The position numbers were made by a program, and so were the translations under genes. Positions 8,417 to 17,866 of a DNA stretch of 64,000 nt are shown here, in pieces (positions within the stretch are counted from its first letter, which is position 1; every line of letters starts with the position of its first letter). The notes below the pieces were generated by a model. The model was given only the letters and a program-made list of their open reading frames with translations, was not told the DNA's origin and made no database searches. Location of the stretch: NCBI GenBank assembly GCA_012103255.1, contig WLXD01000005.1:124001-188000 (forward strand), written 5' to 3'. Source of the stretch: Acidobacteriota bacterium (GTDB lineage Bacteria > Acidobacteriota > UBA890 > WLXD01).

Positions 8417-9276
8417 CGCTTCCCCCAGCGCAATTTCGTACGCAAGACCTCGAAATAGGATCGTTGACCGGGATGTAGGAGGTGCAGGCGGTGCGGCGAA
8501 CGCTGCAGCTTCACACGATCTTCGCTGTGCAACTGGATGCCACGCTGGCCGTCAAGGGTGAGGATGATCTGCATGTCCTTGGACACCAGTTCGATTTCCA
8601 CATCTGCGTCACCGGGTAACACGAGCGGTCGATTGCTCAACGTGTGAGGCGAAATGGGCGTCAGCACGATCGCGTCGACATCTGGCGTGACGATCGGACC
8701 TCCAGCAGCAAGCGAATAGGCCGTTGATCCTGTGGTCGTGCACACGATCAGGCCGTCGGCAACGAAGTTGCTCACAAATTCGCCATTGACGGACGCGCGT
8801 AGCTCTACAACACGCGCGAGCTCGTTCTTGTTGATCACCGCGTCGTTCAATACATCGCGGACGAACGGATCCTGTCTCTCGGGTCCGGTAACCGTGGCTC
8901 GCAGCAGTCGCCTTCGACTGTCGGTGTACTCGCCATCAAGAATCGCGTGCGTCGCCGATTCAAGCTCGTCGCGAGGCGTCGGTGTCATGAAGCCCAGGCC
9001 GCCGTAGTTCACGCCGAACACTGGTACGTCGGCGGCGGCCGCACTAGGAGCTATCGATAGCAGCGTTCCGTCGCCTCCGAGGACGATCAGGAGATCGCTC
9101 GCGGCTGCCAGTTGCTCGCGAGGAATACCGTTGCTTCCGATCATCCGTCCGGCTTCATCGTCCAGCGTGACGCTGGCTCCGTGACTCTCGATCACGCCAG
9201 TGAGCCGTTCGAAGTCGACGGTATCCGGGTCAGGCTGTGGTTTCGCCACGATGCCGACGCGCTTGAACTCGGTCAC
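8413..9276 (-). CDS. nadK: NAD kinase
   Basis: Phosphorylates NAD to NADP. 287 residues from the GTG at 9276, whose first bases overlap the tlyA stop (GTGA); an in-frame start farther upstream would lie deep inside tlyA. Motifs: GGDGT at residues 67-71, YGGLGF, NDAVI followed by NELA, and TTTGSTAYSLAAGG near the NAD-binding loop. Cytosolic. Co-expressed with tlyA and ispA by overlap, a common bacterial arrangement. Confidence 0.95.
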   Translation of the reverse strand: MTEFKRVGIVAKPQPDPDTVDFERLTGVIESHGASVTLDDEAGRMIGSNGIPREQLAAASDLLIVLGGDGTLLSIAPSAAAADVPVFGVNYGGLGFMTPTPRDELESATHAILDGEYTDSRRRLLRATVTGPERQDPFVRDVLNDAVINKNELARVVELRASVNGEFVSNFVADGLIVCTTTGSTAYSLAAGGPIVTPDVDAIVLTPISPHTLSNRPLVLPGDADVEIELVSKDMQIILTLDGQRGIQLHSEDRVKLQRSPHRLHLLHPGQRSYFEVLRTKLRWGKR

Positions 9277-10106
9277 GCTGCTGCTCCGGAGTCGCGGTCG
9301 TCCGGGATCGTCACTTGATCGTCCCAGTCTGCCTGGTGAGTCGCCCCGGCATCGTGCCGAAGCTGCAGGAAACACTCCCAGTTACCGGCGGGGCCGCGCA
9401 GAGGACTTGGGCGTGCGGCGATCACGGACCAGCCGGCGCGGGCCGCTGCGTTGGCGACGTGTGCCAGTGCCTGGCGTCTGATCGCTCCCGATCGAACAAC
9501 ACCGCCTTTCTCGACATCCTGAGGCCGCGATTCGAACTGCGGCTTCACGAGAACCAGCGCGTCAGCGGCCTCAGCAACCAGGTGGGTGACTGCCGGCAAC
9601 ACCTTGGCGACGCTGATGAATGACAGGTCCATGACGACCAGACTGGGGGTGGGGTGGCCAGCGAGCGCGTTTGGCGCGAGATTGCGGGCGTTTGTACGCT
9701 CGAGGACAGTGACGCGAGGATCCTGGCGGAGCTTCCAGGCAAGCTGACCATAGCCGACGTCGACTGCGATCACGTGGTCGACGCCTGCCTGGAGTAGGCA
9801 GTCCGTGAAGCCGCCCGTGGAGGCGCCCACATCGATCGCGACGCGTCCGGCAGTGGTGATTCCGGAGGCTTCGAGCGGCTCTAACAACTTGTCGCCGCCC
9901 CGACTAACGTAGCGTTCTCCGGCGATGACGCTGAGGTCAGCAGTTGGTTTCACGGCGGAGCCCGGCTTGTCAGCTGTGTGGCCGTCGACCCGTACCTGTC
10001 CCGCCAGAATGAGTCGCTTCGCGCGGCTGCGGCTATCGACCAGCCCGGCTGAGACCAGCGCTTCGTCGAGCCGCGTTCGACCACCCGTGGCGCGATCGGC
10101 CGCCAT
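9273..10106 (-). CDS. tlyA: TlyA-family rRNA (cytidine-2'-O)-methyltransferase
   Basis: 277-residue protein of the TlyA/hemolysin A family: N-terminal S4 RNA-binding domain (RLDEALVSAGL, SRAKRLILAG, about residues 10-70), then an FtsJ/RrmJ-type methyltransferase with the AdoMet loop IDVGASTGGF and a VVMDLSFIS strand. In mycobacteria TlyA methylates 16S and 23S rRNA. The ATG at 10106 forms TGATG with the ispA stop, which supports this start over the TTG one codon earlier. It is followed by nadK with a 4-bp overlap. Confidence 0.93.
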   Translation of the reverse strand: MAADRATGGRTRLDEALVSAGLVDSRSRAKRLILAGQVRVDGHTADKPGSAVKPTADLSVIAGERYVSRGGDKLLEPLEASGITTAGRVAIDVGASTGGFTDCLLQAGVDHVIAVDVGYGQLAWKLRQDPRVTVLERTNARNLAPNALAGHPTPSLVVMDLSFISVAKVLPAVTHLVAEAADALVLVKPQFESRPQDVEKGGVVRSGAIRRQALAHVANAAARAGWSVIAARPSPLRGPAGNWECFLQLRHDAGATHQADWDDQVTIPDDRDSGAAA

Positions 10107-11011
10107 CAATGACTCCTCGCGATCACGTAGTCGGCGAGGCCTCGCAGCGGTTCCGTATTCTCGCTCGGGAGCGAATCGAGCGCGGTTATGGCGCGGTCGC
10201 GCAGCGCCTTCGCTTCGGCGCGACTGGCTTCCACGCCGATGAGGCTCGGAAACGTGGGTTGGTCGCGCGCAGCATCGCCCCCGGGATTCTTGCCCAACTC
10301 CTCGGCGGTGCCCTCGACGTCGAGGAGGTCGTCAACCACCTGGAACGCCAGGCCCAGAGCGTCGCCGTAGTCGGTCAGCGCCCGTATGGCGGTCGCATCG
10401 CCGGTGCCCACCATTCCTCCTCCCACGACCGATGCGGTGAGCAGGGCGCCGGTCTTGAGCGCGTGGAGTTGACGCAGACCGTCGAGATCCAGGTCGTGGC
10501 CGGCTGCTTCGACATCCAGGGTCTGTCCACCGCACATCCCGACGCTGCCGGAGGCCGAGGCAAGGAGTCGCCCCGCACGTGTCCAGTCGAGTGGATTGCC
10601 GGACGTCAGCGCGGCATCCGATACGACCTCGAAGGCGAGTGCCTGCAGGGCGTCGCCGGCCAGGATCGCGATGGTCTCGCCATAGACGGCGTGGCAGGTC
10701 GGCTGGCCACGGCGCAACGCTTCATCATCGAAGGCGGGCAAGTCGTCGTGGATCAGCGAATAGGTATGGATGAGTTCGACCGCGCAGGCGAAAGGCATGG
10801 CGACCTCTCGGGCGCCGCCGCACGCTTCGGCGCCCGCAAGCGCGAGCATCGGACGCAGACGTTTGCCCCCCGCGAAGACAGAGTGGCGCATCGCGGCATG
10901 CAGAGACTCGGGAATCGCGCTCGCGCCGGGCAGCACCGAATCAAGGGCGGCGTCGACCACGGGCCTGGTTGCCTCCAGGTACTCGCGCGCCGCGGTTGCC
11001 ACTTCAGCCAT
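10106..11011 (-). CDS. ispA: polyprenyl (farnesyl/geranyl) diphosphate synthase
   Basis: Prenyl chain elongation enzyme making C10-C20 diphosphates for quinones and undecaprenyl carriers. 301 residues. Seen: GGKRLRP, first Asp-rich motif DDLPAFD (residues 89-95), and second Asp-rich motif VVDDLLD. The residues before the first motif resemble IspA-type short-chain synthases; product length is not certain. It overlaps xseB upstream by 8 bp and tlyA downstream by 1 bp. The xseB-ispA pairing is widespread, often with dxs next, which is absent here. Confidence 0.93.
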   Translation of the reverse strand: MAEVATAAREYLEATRPVVDAALDSVLPGASAIPESLHAAMRHSVFAGGKRLRPMLALAGAEACGGAREVAMPFACAVELIHTYSLIHDDLPAFDDEALRRGQPTCHAVYGETIAILAGDALQALAFEVVSDAALTSGNPLDWTRAGRLLASASGSVGMCGGQTLDVEAAGHDLDLDGLRQLHALKTGALLTASVVGGGMVGTGDATAIRALTDYGDALGLAFQVVDDLLDVEGTAEELGKNPGGDAARDQPTFPSLIGVEASRAEAKALRDRAITALDSLPSENTEPLRGLADYVIARSH

Positions 11012-11258
11012 CGTCGTCTTGAGCCGTATCGAGTGGGGCGGCCACAGGGTCGCCGTCCAGATCGCGGGTGAGTATTTCTAGCTTCTGCTCGACGCTGCCC
11101 AGGCGCGTTCGGCAGTGCCGGAAGAGTGCGACCGCCTGCTCGTAGACACGCAGCGACTCCTCGAGCGGCACGTCGCCATCCTCGAGTTCGCCAGCGAGCG
11201 CCTCGAGGCGATCAAGGGCTTCGTCGAAGCGCAGTTCTTCGATGTTCTCGTCGGTCAT
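11004..11258 (-). CDS. xseB: exodeoxyribonuclease VII small subunit
   Basis: 84-residue XseB, the helical small subunit that binds the coiled-coil arm of XseA. Typical family pattern: FDEALDRLEALAGELEDG, then PLEESLRVYEQAV. I chose the ATG at 11258 because CAGGAG lies about 9 bases upstream; a longer frame reaches 11339 but runs into xseA. It follows xseA by 38 bp and overlaps ispA. Confidence 0.94.
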   Translation of the reverse strand: MTDENIEELRFDEALDRLEALAGELEDGDVPLEESLRVYEQAVALFRHCRTRLGSVEQKLEILTRDLDGDPVAAPLDTAQDDDG

Positions 11259-11296
11259 GAAAGCCTGCTCCTGAGGTTCCGGCACGTTACCAAGAA

Positions 11297-12670
11297 TCAA
11301 TGATCTCCGGCGTCGGGCCGTGAACGGGTGACGGTGCATTCAAGTTGGCCGCGGGCGAGGCGGACCTGAATGTCGTCGCCTGGTCGGGATCGGGTGGCGT
11401 CGCTCAGAACGGAGCCGTCCTCCGCCTGGCAGAGCGCGTAGCCACGGCCCAGCACGGCCAATGGATTCATGGCTTCGGTGCGCGCGGCCGTGGTGGCCAG
11501 ACGATCTCGTCGGTCGCGGAGTCGTTGGTCCATCGCTCCGCGCAGGGCAGCACTCGAACGCGCGAGACGCCTTTCCGCCTGTGCAAGTAGTGCGCCGGGA
11601 TCGCGCCGTAGCAGCGTGGCGGCCGCAGCCGCGACGCGTGTGCGCGCTTCCTGCCGACGGGACTCCAGAGCACGTTCCGTCTTGTCGGATGCCGCGTCCA
11701 GGCGCTGCTGATGCGCTCGGATCAGGCGCTGGGGTTCCGACATCGATCGGGCCAGGCGCGGGTCGTTGAGTCGCCGTTCGCACAGTGCTGCAGTGGCATG
11801 CATCGCGTGGCCGGAACGTCGTATCGCTTCGGTAACTCGGCGCGCCAGTTCGTCGGACGACGGGGCCACGATCTCGGCCGCCGCAGTGGGGGTGGCGGCT
11901 CGTGCGTCGGCTACAAGATCGGCGATCGAGAAGTCGGTTTCATGTCCGACGGCCGCGATGATCGGGATGGGACACTCCGCAATAGCTCGTGCCACGACCT
12001 CGTCATTGAAGGCCCAGAGATCTTCACGGGAGCCACCGCCGCGGCCGACGATGAGAACCTCGGACTCTCCCTGATCACGCAGCAGACGGATCGCCTCGGC
12101 GATTTCGCTCGGCGCGAATTCGCCCTGAACCCGGGCAGGGGAGAGCAACGCACGCACGGCGACACCGCGGCGCGACCATACCTTGCGCATGTCGTGCCAC
12201 GCAGCTCCGCTAGCGGAGGTGACAACTCCCACGCACGAGGGTAGCGCCGGCAGCGCCTGTTTTGAGGACGGGTCGAACAGGCCCTCGGCCTTGAGCCGTT
12301 GTTTCAACTGCTCGTAGGCCAGCTGTTGCGCGCCTAGTCCGGCCGGCTCGAGTGCGCTGGCTATGAGCTGAAAGCGCCCCTGGGGCTCGTAGATCGACAG
12401 ACGCCCCTGCGCTACGACCTCCATGCCCTCCTCGACGCTGAATGGCACGCGGAGGTTGTCGCTGCGAAACATGGCGACCGGCAGGACGGCATCCTCGTCC
12501 TTGAGGCTGAAGTACCAATGCCCGGTCCTCATCTGGCGGAGACTGGTCACTTCGCCACGGATCCATAGACCGGTGAACGTCGTTTCTAACGCCCAGCGAG
12601 CTTCGCCCAGGATCTCGCTGACCGCCCAGATCTCGCGCTCGCCGTCGAGCGGAAGGGATGCTTGGCTCAT
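11297..12670 (-). CDS. xseA: exodeoxyribonuclease VII large subunit
   Basis: Catalytic subunit of exonuclease VII, a metal-independent single-strand DNA exonuclease used in repair. 457 residues: an N-terminal OB-fold (about 15-110), a catalytic core with IVGRGGGSREDLWAFN and PIIAAVGHETD, then a long charged helical region and a short C-terminal segment (VLGRGYAL). Normal length. The ATG overlaps the stop of the upstream ymdB-type gene (ATGA). Confidence 0.95.
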   Translation of the reverse strand: MSQASLPLDGEREIWAVSEILGEARWALETTFTGLWIRGEVTSLRQMRTGHWYFSLKDEDAVLPVAMFRSDNLRVPFSVEEGMEVVAQGRLSIYEPQGRFQLIASALEPAGLGAQQLAYEQLKQRLKAEGLFDPSSKQALPALPSCVGVVTSASGAAWHDMRKVWSRRGVAVRALLSPARVQGEFAPSEIAEAIRLLRDQGESEVLIVGRGGGSREDLWAFNDEVVARAIAECPIPIIAAVGHETDFSIADLVADARAATPTAAAEIVAPSSDELARRVTEAIRRSGHAMHATAALCERRLNDPRLARSMSEPQRLIRAHQQRLDAASDKTERALESRRQEARTRVAAAAATLLRRDPGALLAQAERRLARSSAALRGAMDQRLRDRRDRLATTAARTEAMNPLAVLGRGYALCQAEDGSVLSDATRSRPGDDIQVRLARGQLECTVTRSRPDAGDH

Positions 12671-13467
12671 TCTTGGGAGTCGGATCCGAACGGTGGGTCG
12701 ACGAACGTCTCGATGCCGATCGCTTCACCGGTTGCAGGATCAGCCTCGACGACCGCACCGGCCACCGCGAGGCCGCCACTGGCGACCTGGAAGCGAACGG
12801 GACGCGCTGTGCGCAGCCGTTCGATCGCGAGGTCGGGTCGAGTACCGATGACTGAATCGTATGGCCCTGTCATGCCCACGTCTGTGCAATAAGCGGTGCC
12901 GCCAGGCAGGACCCGGGCGTCGGCGGTAGGAACGTGCGTGTGAGTGCCGAGCACCGCCGTGAGCCGGCCGTCGCAATACCAGCCCATCGAGAGCTTCTCC
13001 GAGGTCGCCTCGGCGTGCATGTCGAGAAAGATCAATTTGGCACTGCTGCCGATCTCGTCGAGCAGTCGGTCAATGGCGGCCAACGGGCAATCGATCGGTG
13101 GCATGAAAACGCGCCCCTGCAGATTGATCACCGCAATCGAGTCCCCGCTGCGGGTCGTGCCAATGTACAGACCGCTGCCAGGCGGGCGCCCCGGGTAGTT
13201 GTCCGGCCGGAGGAGTCGGGCCTCGGACACGAGGGATTGCTCCACCGAAGACTGGGCCCAGATGTGATTGCCACTCGTGATGACGTCGACGCCCAGGTCG
13301 AGTGTCTCGTCCACGATCTGAGGCGTGATCCCGCGCCCGCCCGCGGAGTTCTCCGCGTTCACCACGGTGAAGTCGACGGCATAGCGTCGCTGCAGCTTGC
13401 GCAGTCTCGCGGCCAGCACATCGCGGCCGGGTTTGCCAATGACGTCGCCAATGAAGAGGAATTTCAA
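12667..13467 (-). CDS. ymdB: YmdB-family metallophosphoesterase (TIGR00282)
   Basis: 266-residue binuclear-metal phosphodiesterase; Bacillus YmdB hydrolyses cyclic nucleotides and affects RNase Y-dependent transcripts and biofilm formation. Motifs: [41 protein letters not shown] and [10 protein letters not shown]. The start is TTG, forming TTGA with the rny stop; AAA-TTC-CTC-TTC follows as in homologues (MKFLFIGD). The rny-ymdB order is conserved in distant bacteria, which supports a joint role in RNA turnover. Confidence 0.93.
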   Translation of the reverse strand: MKFLFIGDVIGKPGRDVLAARLRKLQRRYAVDFTVVNAENSAGGRGITPQIVDETLDLGVDVITSGNHIWAQSSVEQSLVSEARLLRPDNYPGRPPGSGLYIGTTRSGDSIAVINLQGRVFMPPIDCPLAAIDRLLDEIGSSAKLIFLDMHAEATSEKLSMGWYCDGRLTAVLGTHTHVPTADARVLPGGTAYCTDVGMTGPYDSVIGTRPDLAIERLRTARPVRFQVASGGLAVAGAVVEADPATGEAIGIETFVDPPFGSDSQE

Positions 13468-15032
13468 TGTGCGATCTCCACCGCGCGAGTCTCGCGGATC
13501 ACGGTGACTTTGATTTCGCCGGGGAACTGGACCTCACGTTCGATCCGATTGGCGATGTCACGCGAGAGCCATAGCGACTCGTCGTCGCTGACCTTGCTCG
13601 GCTCAACAATGATCCGGAGTTCACGGCCAGCCTGAATTGCATACGCCTTCGCCACGCCGCGGAAGGAGTCCGCGATGGTCTCGAGTTTCTCGAGGCGCTT
13701 CACGTAGGTCTCCAGCATGTCGCGCCGGGCACCCGGTCGCGCCGCCGAGAGCGCGTCGGCGGCCTGGACCAGGACGGCCTCAACGGTCGCAGGCTCCACG
13801 TCGAAGTGATGCGCTTCCATTGCCTGGATAACTTCTTCCGACTCGCCATACTTTTGGAGCAAGTCGATGCCGATCTGGAGATGAGTCCCTTCCACCTCTT
13901 GGTCGATCGCCTTGCCGATATCGTGGAGGAGGCCGCCGCGCCGCGCGATTGCTTCTTCACCACCAAGTTCGGCCGCCATGATGCCAGTGATCGTCGAGAC
14001 CTCGACCGAATGGCGGAGCACATTCTGCCCGTACGATGTGCGGTACTTCAGCATGCCGAGCAGTCGGTTCAGTTCCGGGTGCAGATCGTGGACTCCGGCC
14101 TCGGCGGCTGCCGCGGTGCCGTCGACAACGGTCTGTTCGTCGATCTCGGCACGCACGCGCTCGACGACCTCTTCGATCCGGGCCGGATGGATCCTGCCGT
14201 CGGCCACGAGACGTTCGAGAGCGAGCTTGGCGATCTCACGCCGGTACGGGTCGAAGCTCGAAATCAGCACCGCTTCGGGCGTGTCGTCTACGATCAGGTT
14301 CACTCCCGCCATCATCTCGAACGATCTGATGTTGCGGCCCTCGCGACCGATTACGCGGCCCTTCATGTCGTCAGAAGGCAGTTCCACCACCGAGACCGTG
14401 TTCTCGGCGACATGGCCGCTGGCGCAGCGCTGAATCGCTAGTGCGATCACCCGTTGGGCGTCGCGCGACGCCGTGTTCTTTGCCCGATTGACGATCTCCT
14501 CAGCCACACGCGCGCCCTCGTCGCGTGCTTCGCGCGCCATCGCCCGGACAAGCTGGGCCCGGGCATCGTCGCGGTTGTACGACGCCGCTCGCTCGAGCTG
14601 TGTTACGGCTTGGTCCCGGTGTTCGGCCGCCTCCTCCCGTAGGAGATTGACGTCGCGCTCCATGCCGAGCAGGCGTTTCTCGTAGCGCTTGAGTTTGCGT
14701 TGGCGCTCGTCGAGCTTGCCGACGCGCTTCTCGAGAGACTCTTCACGTTCGTGAAGGCGTCCTTCGCTGGCAAGAAGCTGTTGGCGGCGTTCGCGGGCTT
14801 CCTCTTCGAGGGAGGCCCGATCACCGTGGAGTTGTTCGCGGCCTTCGAGTCGAGCCTCTTTCACCGCCGATTCAACTTCGCGCTGAGCGTTCGCGAGAAT
14901 CTCGTCTGCGCGTCGCTGAGCGTCGCGGAGGGCCGCCTGGGCGGCACTCTTTCGAGTGGTGAGCGTGTAGACTACGAGGCCTATCGCAAAGAGGATCGCA
15001 GCGGCCGCGCCGTAGACGATCAGGTCAGGCAT
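13464..15032 (-). CDS. rny: ribonuclease Y
   Basis: Membrane-anchored endoribonuclease that starts mRNA decay. 522 residues, normal length: N-terminal transmembrane helix (about 5-25), long charged coiled coil (about 30-190), KH RNA-binding domain ([15 protein letters not shown]), then an HD domain with LRHSVEVS and [10 protein letters not shown]. Start ATG at 15032 preceded by AGGGGGGTAACA; upstream codons do not match the family. The Shine-Dalgarno G-run can pair with a C-run just upstream. Overlaps ymdB by 4 bp. Confidence 0.96.
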   Translation of the reverse strand: MPDLIVYGAAAAILFAIGLVVYTLTTRKSAAQAALRDAQRRADEILANAQREVESAVKEARLEGREQLHGDRASLEEEARERRQQLLASEGRLHEREESLEKRVGKLDERQRKLKRYEKRLLGMERDVNLLREEAAEHRDQAVTQLERAASYNRDDARAQLVRAMAREARDEGARVAEEIVNRAKNTASRDAQRVIALAIQRCASGHVAENTVSVVELPSDDMKGRVIGREGRNIRSFEMMAGVNLIVDDTPEAVLISSFDPYRREIAKLALERLVADGRIHPARIEEVVERVRAEIDEQTVVDGTAAAAEAGVHDLHPELNRLLGMLKYRTSYGQNVLRHSVEVSTITGIMAAELGGEEAIARRGGLLHDIGKAIDQEVEGTHLQIGIDLLQKYGESEEVIQAMEAHHFDVEPATVEAVLVQAADALSAARPGARRDMLETYVKRLEKLETIADSFRGVAKAYAIQAGRELRIIVEPSKVSDDESLWLSRDIANRIEREVQFPGEIKVTVIRETRAVEIAH

Positions 15033-15210
15033 TGTTACCCCCCTTTGGCCAAGGGGCAACGACAGAGCGAGACAGCACGGCACGGCGCCGAGCGTTCCGG
15101 GGTCACACGGGTGACGTCAACTACGTTACTGGTGCTGGATCAGCGTGGCGCACGCACTCCACAAGCCCGCCTGAGCGGGATCTGATGGCGCATACGAGTA
15201 GCGGTTGGTG
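15033..15210 (-). other. 178-bp gap between zapA and rny with hairpins, including one over the rny ribosome site
   Basis: No credible reading frame. Read on the minus strand after the zapA stop, there is a CCCGC/GCGGG hairpin with a 4-base loop and no T-run, a GCGTG/CACGC hairpin, a GTCAC/GTGAC hairpin, and finally CCCCTT-GGCCA-AAGGGG (about 15038-15056), whose 3' arm is the Shine-Dalgarno run of rny. This is the only sizeable gap in the run of genes from infC to the propeller lipoprotein. A small RNA, processing site or translational control element is possible. Confidence 0.45.
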
Positions 15211-15516
15211 TCATTCAGTCGGGTTTCCGGGAACATCGTTCAGCGGTTCCAAGGCGGCAAGCAGTCGCTTGCTCATGCTCTGGCACCGTTCATCGATCTC
15301 GGCCTGACGTTGCTCGAGAGCCTTGCGGGTTCGGTAGTAGTCATCAGCGATGTTGAGCGCCGCCAAGATGGCGGCATCAACATCGTTTCCGGGCTCAAGC
15401 TGAGACGCCATTTGTCGCATTCGACGGTCGACATACTCGGCAAGGGCCTGGACAGTTTCAGGTTCTTGTTCTCCGCCTATGTTATAGCGGCGTCCATAGA
15501 TATCAACGGAGGTCAC
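15211..15516 (-). CDS. zapA: cell division protein ZapA
   Basis: 101-residue ZapA, which binds and bundles FtsZ filaments at the division site. Pattern seen: VDIYGRRYNIGG at the N-terminus, ETVQALAEYVD, AILAALNIADDY, then a C-terminal helix rich in Glu, Arg and Gln (coiled coil). GTG start overlapping the stop of the upstream coiled-coil gene (GTGA), so the two are coupled. Found near pheT and rny here. Confidence 0.92.
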   Translation of the reverse strand: MTSVDIYGRRYNIGGEQEPETVQALAEYVDRRMRQMASQLEPGNDVDAAILAALNIADDYYRTRKALEQRQAEIDERCQSMSKRLLAALEPLNDVPGNPTE

Positions 15517-15791
15517 GGTACCGGTGTCTCCTGCGAGGTTTGAGCGGCGGCGAGCAGGCGCTGGCGCACGCGTTGGAGTCGCTCCCGGATAGCCGCGCGC
15601 TCAGCTTCCAGGGCCGCGATGCGATCGTCCGCGTCGGCGGCGGCGCGACGATCAATGTCCGCGGAGTCCGGTGGGACGGATGCGATGTCGGCGGGGGGCG
15701 GCCCGGCGGCGGGCTTCTTCGCGGCATCGGCCACAGTCCGTTCGACCGCGGCGACGGCTTCTTCGAGGGTGGCGAAGGGGTCGTGACTCAT
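15513..15791 (-). CDS. small coiled-coil protein of unknown function upstream of zapA
   Basis: 92 residues, not recognised by sequence. A short helix with Glu and Val (residues 8-25), a Pro/Ala-rich linker, then a Glu/Arg-rich heptad-like helix (about 48-82) likely to form a coiled coil. No signal peptide or membrane segment. ATG start 22 bp after pheT; its stop overlaps zapA by 4 bp, so it is made together with ZapA. By position and shape it could be a division-associated partner (ZapB-like), but I see no homology that proves this. Confidence 0.65.
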   Translation of the reverse strand: MSHDPFATLEEAVAAVERTVADAAKKPAAGPPPADIASVPPDSADIDRRAAADADDRIAALEAERAAIRERLQRVRQRLLAAAQTSQETPVP

Positions 15792-15813
15792 GTCGTCGAT
15801 GGGTGTGGCTCGT

Positions 15814-17859
15814 TCAGCGTTGGCGGGCGTCCAGGTGCTTCACAAGAAGGCCGACCGCGGTGGTGTGCGCTTGCTCGATCTCCTCGGCCGTGAGGGTGCG
15901 CTCGTCGGACCGATAGGTCAACCGGAGCGTCCAAGCCGTGGTGGACTCCGGCAGATCCTCTCCTCGATAGCGTTCGAGCAAACGGTGCTCGACAAGCGGG
16001 GTCCCCGCGGCGTCGACCAGGGCTTCGGCGACCTTGGCGAAGGGCGTGGAGTCGCCCACGATGAGCGACACGTCTCGTTCGGCTGCCGGGTACCGGGGCA
16101 ACGCGGCGATCGCCGGCGGAGACGTTGGCCGCTCGATGTAGTCCTCGATGTCGATCTCGGCGATCCATGCATCGACCTCGAGGCCAAATGCGGCCGCCGC
16201 TGCGGGGTCGATCTTGCCCGCAAGACCGATCGTCGCGCCTTCACAACTGATGGCTGCGCAGGCGCCGGATTGGAATCCTTGATGTTCGGCGGGCGCCCAG
16301 GAAATACTCGGCCAGCGCATGTGATTCCAGATCGTCTCCATCGCACCCACCACGTCGCCGAGCTCGCCGGCACGTCCGCCTGCCACCCAACTTGCCGGCG
16401 CGGAAGATCCGGTCATCAGAAGAGCCAGCGTACGGCGCTCGTCAACGCCACCTTCCGGTTTGGGGGCGAACGTGCGTCCGACCTCGAAGAGGCGCACACG
16501 GCCTGCGCCGACGTTGTGATTGCGACTGGCGGCCGCCACAAGGTTCGGCGTGATGTGGCGTCGCATGACCGCGAACGCTTCGGACAACGGGTTGGACAGC
16601 TGGACGTAGTCGCTCTCCGGGGCAGCGAATTGGTCCTGTTCGTGCCGGGCGGTGAAGACGAAAGAGATGGCTTCCCAGAAACCCAGACCCGTAGCGATCT
16701 CGCGGATCGCTTGCTCGCGAATTAGGCTCGGCTGAGGGCCACCACCGCCAGGGCGACGAAGCACCGGCAATGTGGTGGGTAGTTGGTCGTAGCCGACGAA
16801 TCTCGCGACTTCCTCAACGAGGTCGACTTCGAGCGTCACATCCACCCGGCGCGCCGGAATGCCTACGCCGTATCCGGACTCACTCGTGTCGACTGTGAAG
16901 TCCAACGCAGTCAGAATGCGCGCGACTTCTTCACTCTCGACATCTGTGCCGAGTAAGCCGTGGAGCCGCTCGCGCGACAGTTCGAGACTTCGCGCCGGCG
17001 GAACTTCGCGTGTCACGTCGATCGCTGTAGCGCTGAGTCTCGCGCCGGCGGTTTCCTGCATGAGCGCGCAGGCCCGGTCGACGGCCTGGTCAATGCCATC
17101 AACCGAAAGACCACGTTCGAACCGATGGCTGGCGTCCGTATGCATTCCGTGCCGCTTGGACATCCGGCGAACGGTGACCGCGTCGAAGAACGCGCACTCG
17201 AGCAGAACCCGCGTAGTCGACTCGGTGACGCCAGTATCGTTGCCGCCCATCACACCAGCGAGTCCGACCACGCGGCTGTTGTCCGCGATGACGAGATCGT
17301 TCTCAGTGAGTTCGCGGTCGACGTCGTCGAGAGTGATGAGGTGTTCTCCGGCGTGGGCTCGACGCACGACGATCGCGTTGCCCGCCAACTTGTCGAGATC
17401 GTAGGCGTGCATCGGTCGCCCGACTTCCCACATCACGAAGTTGGTGATGTCGACGACGTTGTTGATTGGTCTCAAGCCAATGGACTCGAGGCGCTCGCAC
17501 AACCATGCCGGCGACGGGCCGACTTCAACATCCAGCGCCACGCGCCCGACAAAACGAATGCACGCCGCGTCGTCGAGCCGAACCGTTGCGAAATCACCAC
17601 TGTCCGCGCCGGGTTCGGCGTCGAAGCTGACCTCTGGAAGCTGCACCGGCTGTTTGCGCGACACCGCGATCTCGCGCGCGATGCTCCAGTGATTCATCGC
17701 GTCTGGCCGGTTGCTGGGGAAATCGAGATCGAGCAGGACGTCGTCGCCGTTCGGGCGCGCATCATCCACGACAAAGCCGAGCATCGACATTGCCTCGTAG
17801 AGCTCGCTCCCGTCGGGGAGTTCCGTGTAGGCGGCGATCCAATCTCGCGAAAAACGCAT
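15814..17859 (-). CDS. pheT: phenylalanine-tRNA ligase beta subunit, lacking the N-terminal tRNA-binding insert
   Basis: Beta chain of the heterotetrameric phenylalanyl-tRNA synthetase. 681 residues against about 795 in E. coli. After the first 35 residues (FSRDWIAAY, LGFVVDD) it goes straight to VLLDLDFPSNRPDAMN, so the OB-fold tRNA_bind (EMAP-like) domain found at about 40-150 in E. coli is missing. The B3/B4 editing region (RFVGRVAL, NNVVDITNFVM, PMHAYD), the B5 domain and the C-terminal anticodon-binding FDX-ACB domain (PRYPAAERDVS) are present. ATG start 7 bp after pheS. Confidence 0.95.
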   Translation of the reverse strand: MRFSRDWIAAYTELPDGSELYEAMSMLGFVVDDARPNGDDVLLDLDFPSNRPDAMNHWSIAREIAVSRKQPVQLPEVSFDAEPGADSGDFATVRLDDAACIRFVGRVALDVEVGPSPAWLCERLESIGLRPINNVVDITNFVMWEVGRPMHAYDLDKLAGNAIVVRRAHAGEHLITLDDVDRELTENDLVIADNSRVVGLAGVMGGNDTGVTESTTRVLLECAFFDAVTVRRMSKRHGMHTDASHRFERGLSVDGIDQAVDRACALMQETAGARLSATAIDVTREVPPARSLELSRERLHGLLGTDVESEEVARILTALDFTVDTSESGYGVGIPARRVDVTLEVDLVEEVARFVGYDQLPTTLPVLRRPGGGGPQPSLIREQAIREIATGLGFWEAISFVFTARHEQDQFAAPESDYVQLSNPLSEAFAVMRRHITPNLVAAASRNHNVGAGRVRLFEVGRTFAPKPEGGVDERRTLALLMTGSSAPASWVAGGRAGELGDVVGAMETIWNHMRWPSISWAPAEHQGFQSGACAAISCEGATIGLAGKIDPAAAAAFGLEVDAWIAEIDIEDYIERPTSPPAIAALPRYPAAERDVSLIVGDSTPFAKVAEALVDAAGTPLVEHRLLERYRGEDLPESTTAWTLRLTYRSDERTLTAEEIEQAHTTAVGLLVKHLDARQR

Positions 17860-17866
17860 CGGTGGC

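Noticed and set aside
15033-15210. 6S RNA between zapA and rny
   Set aside because: The location is suggestive because 6S RNA often follows zapA, but I could not draw the long closing stem and central bubble, only short local hairpins.
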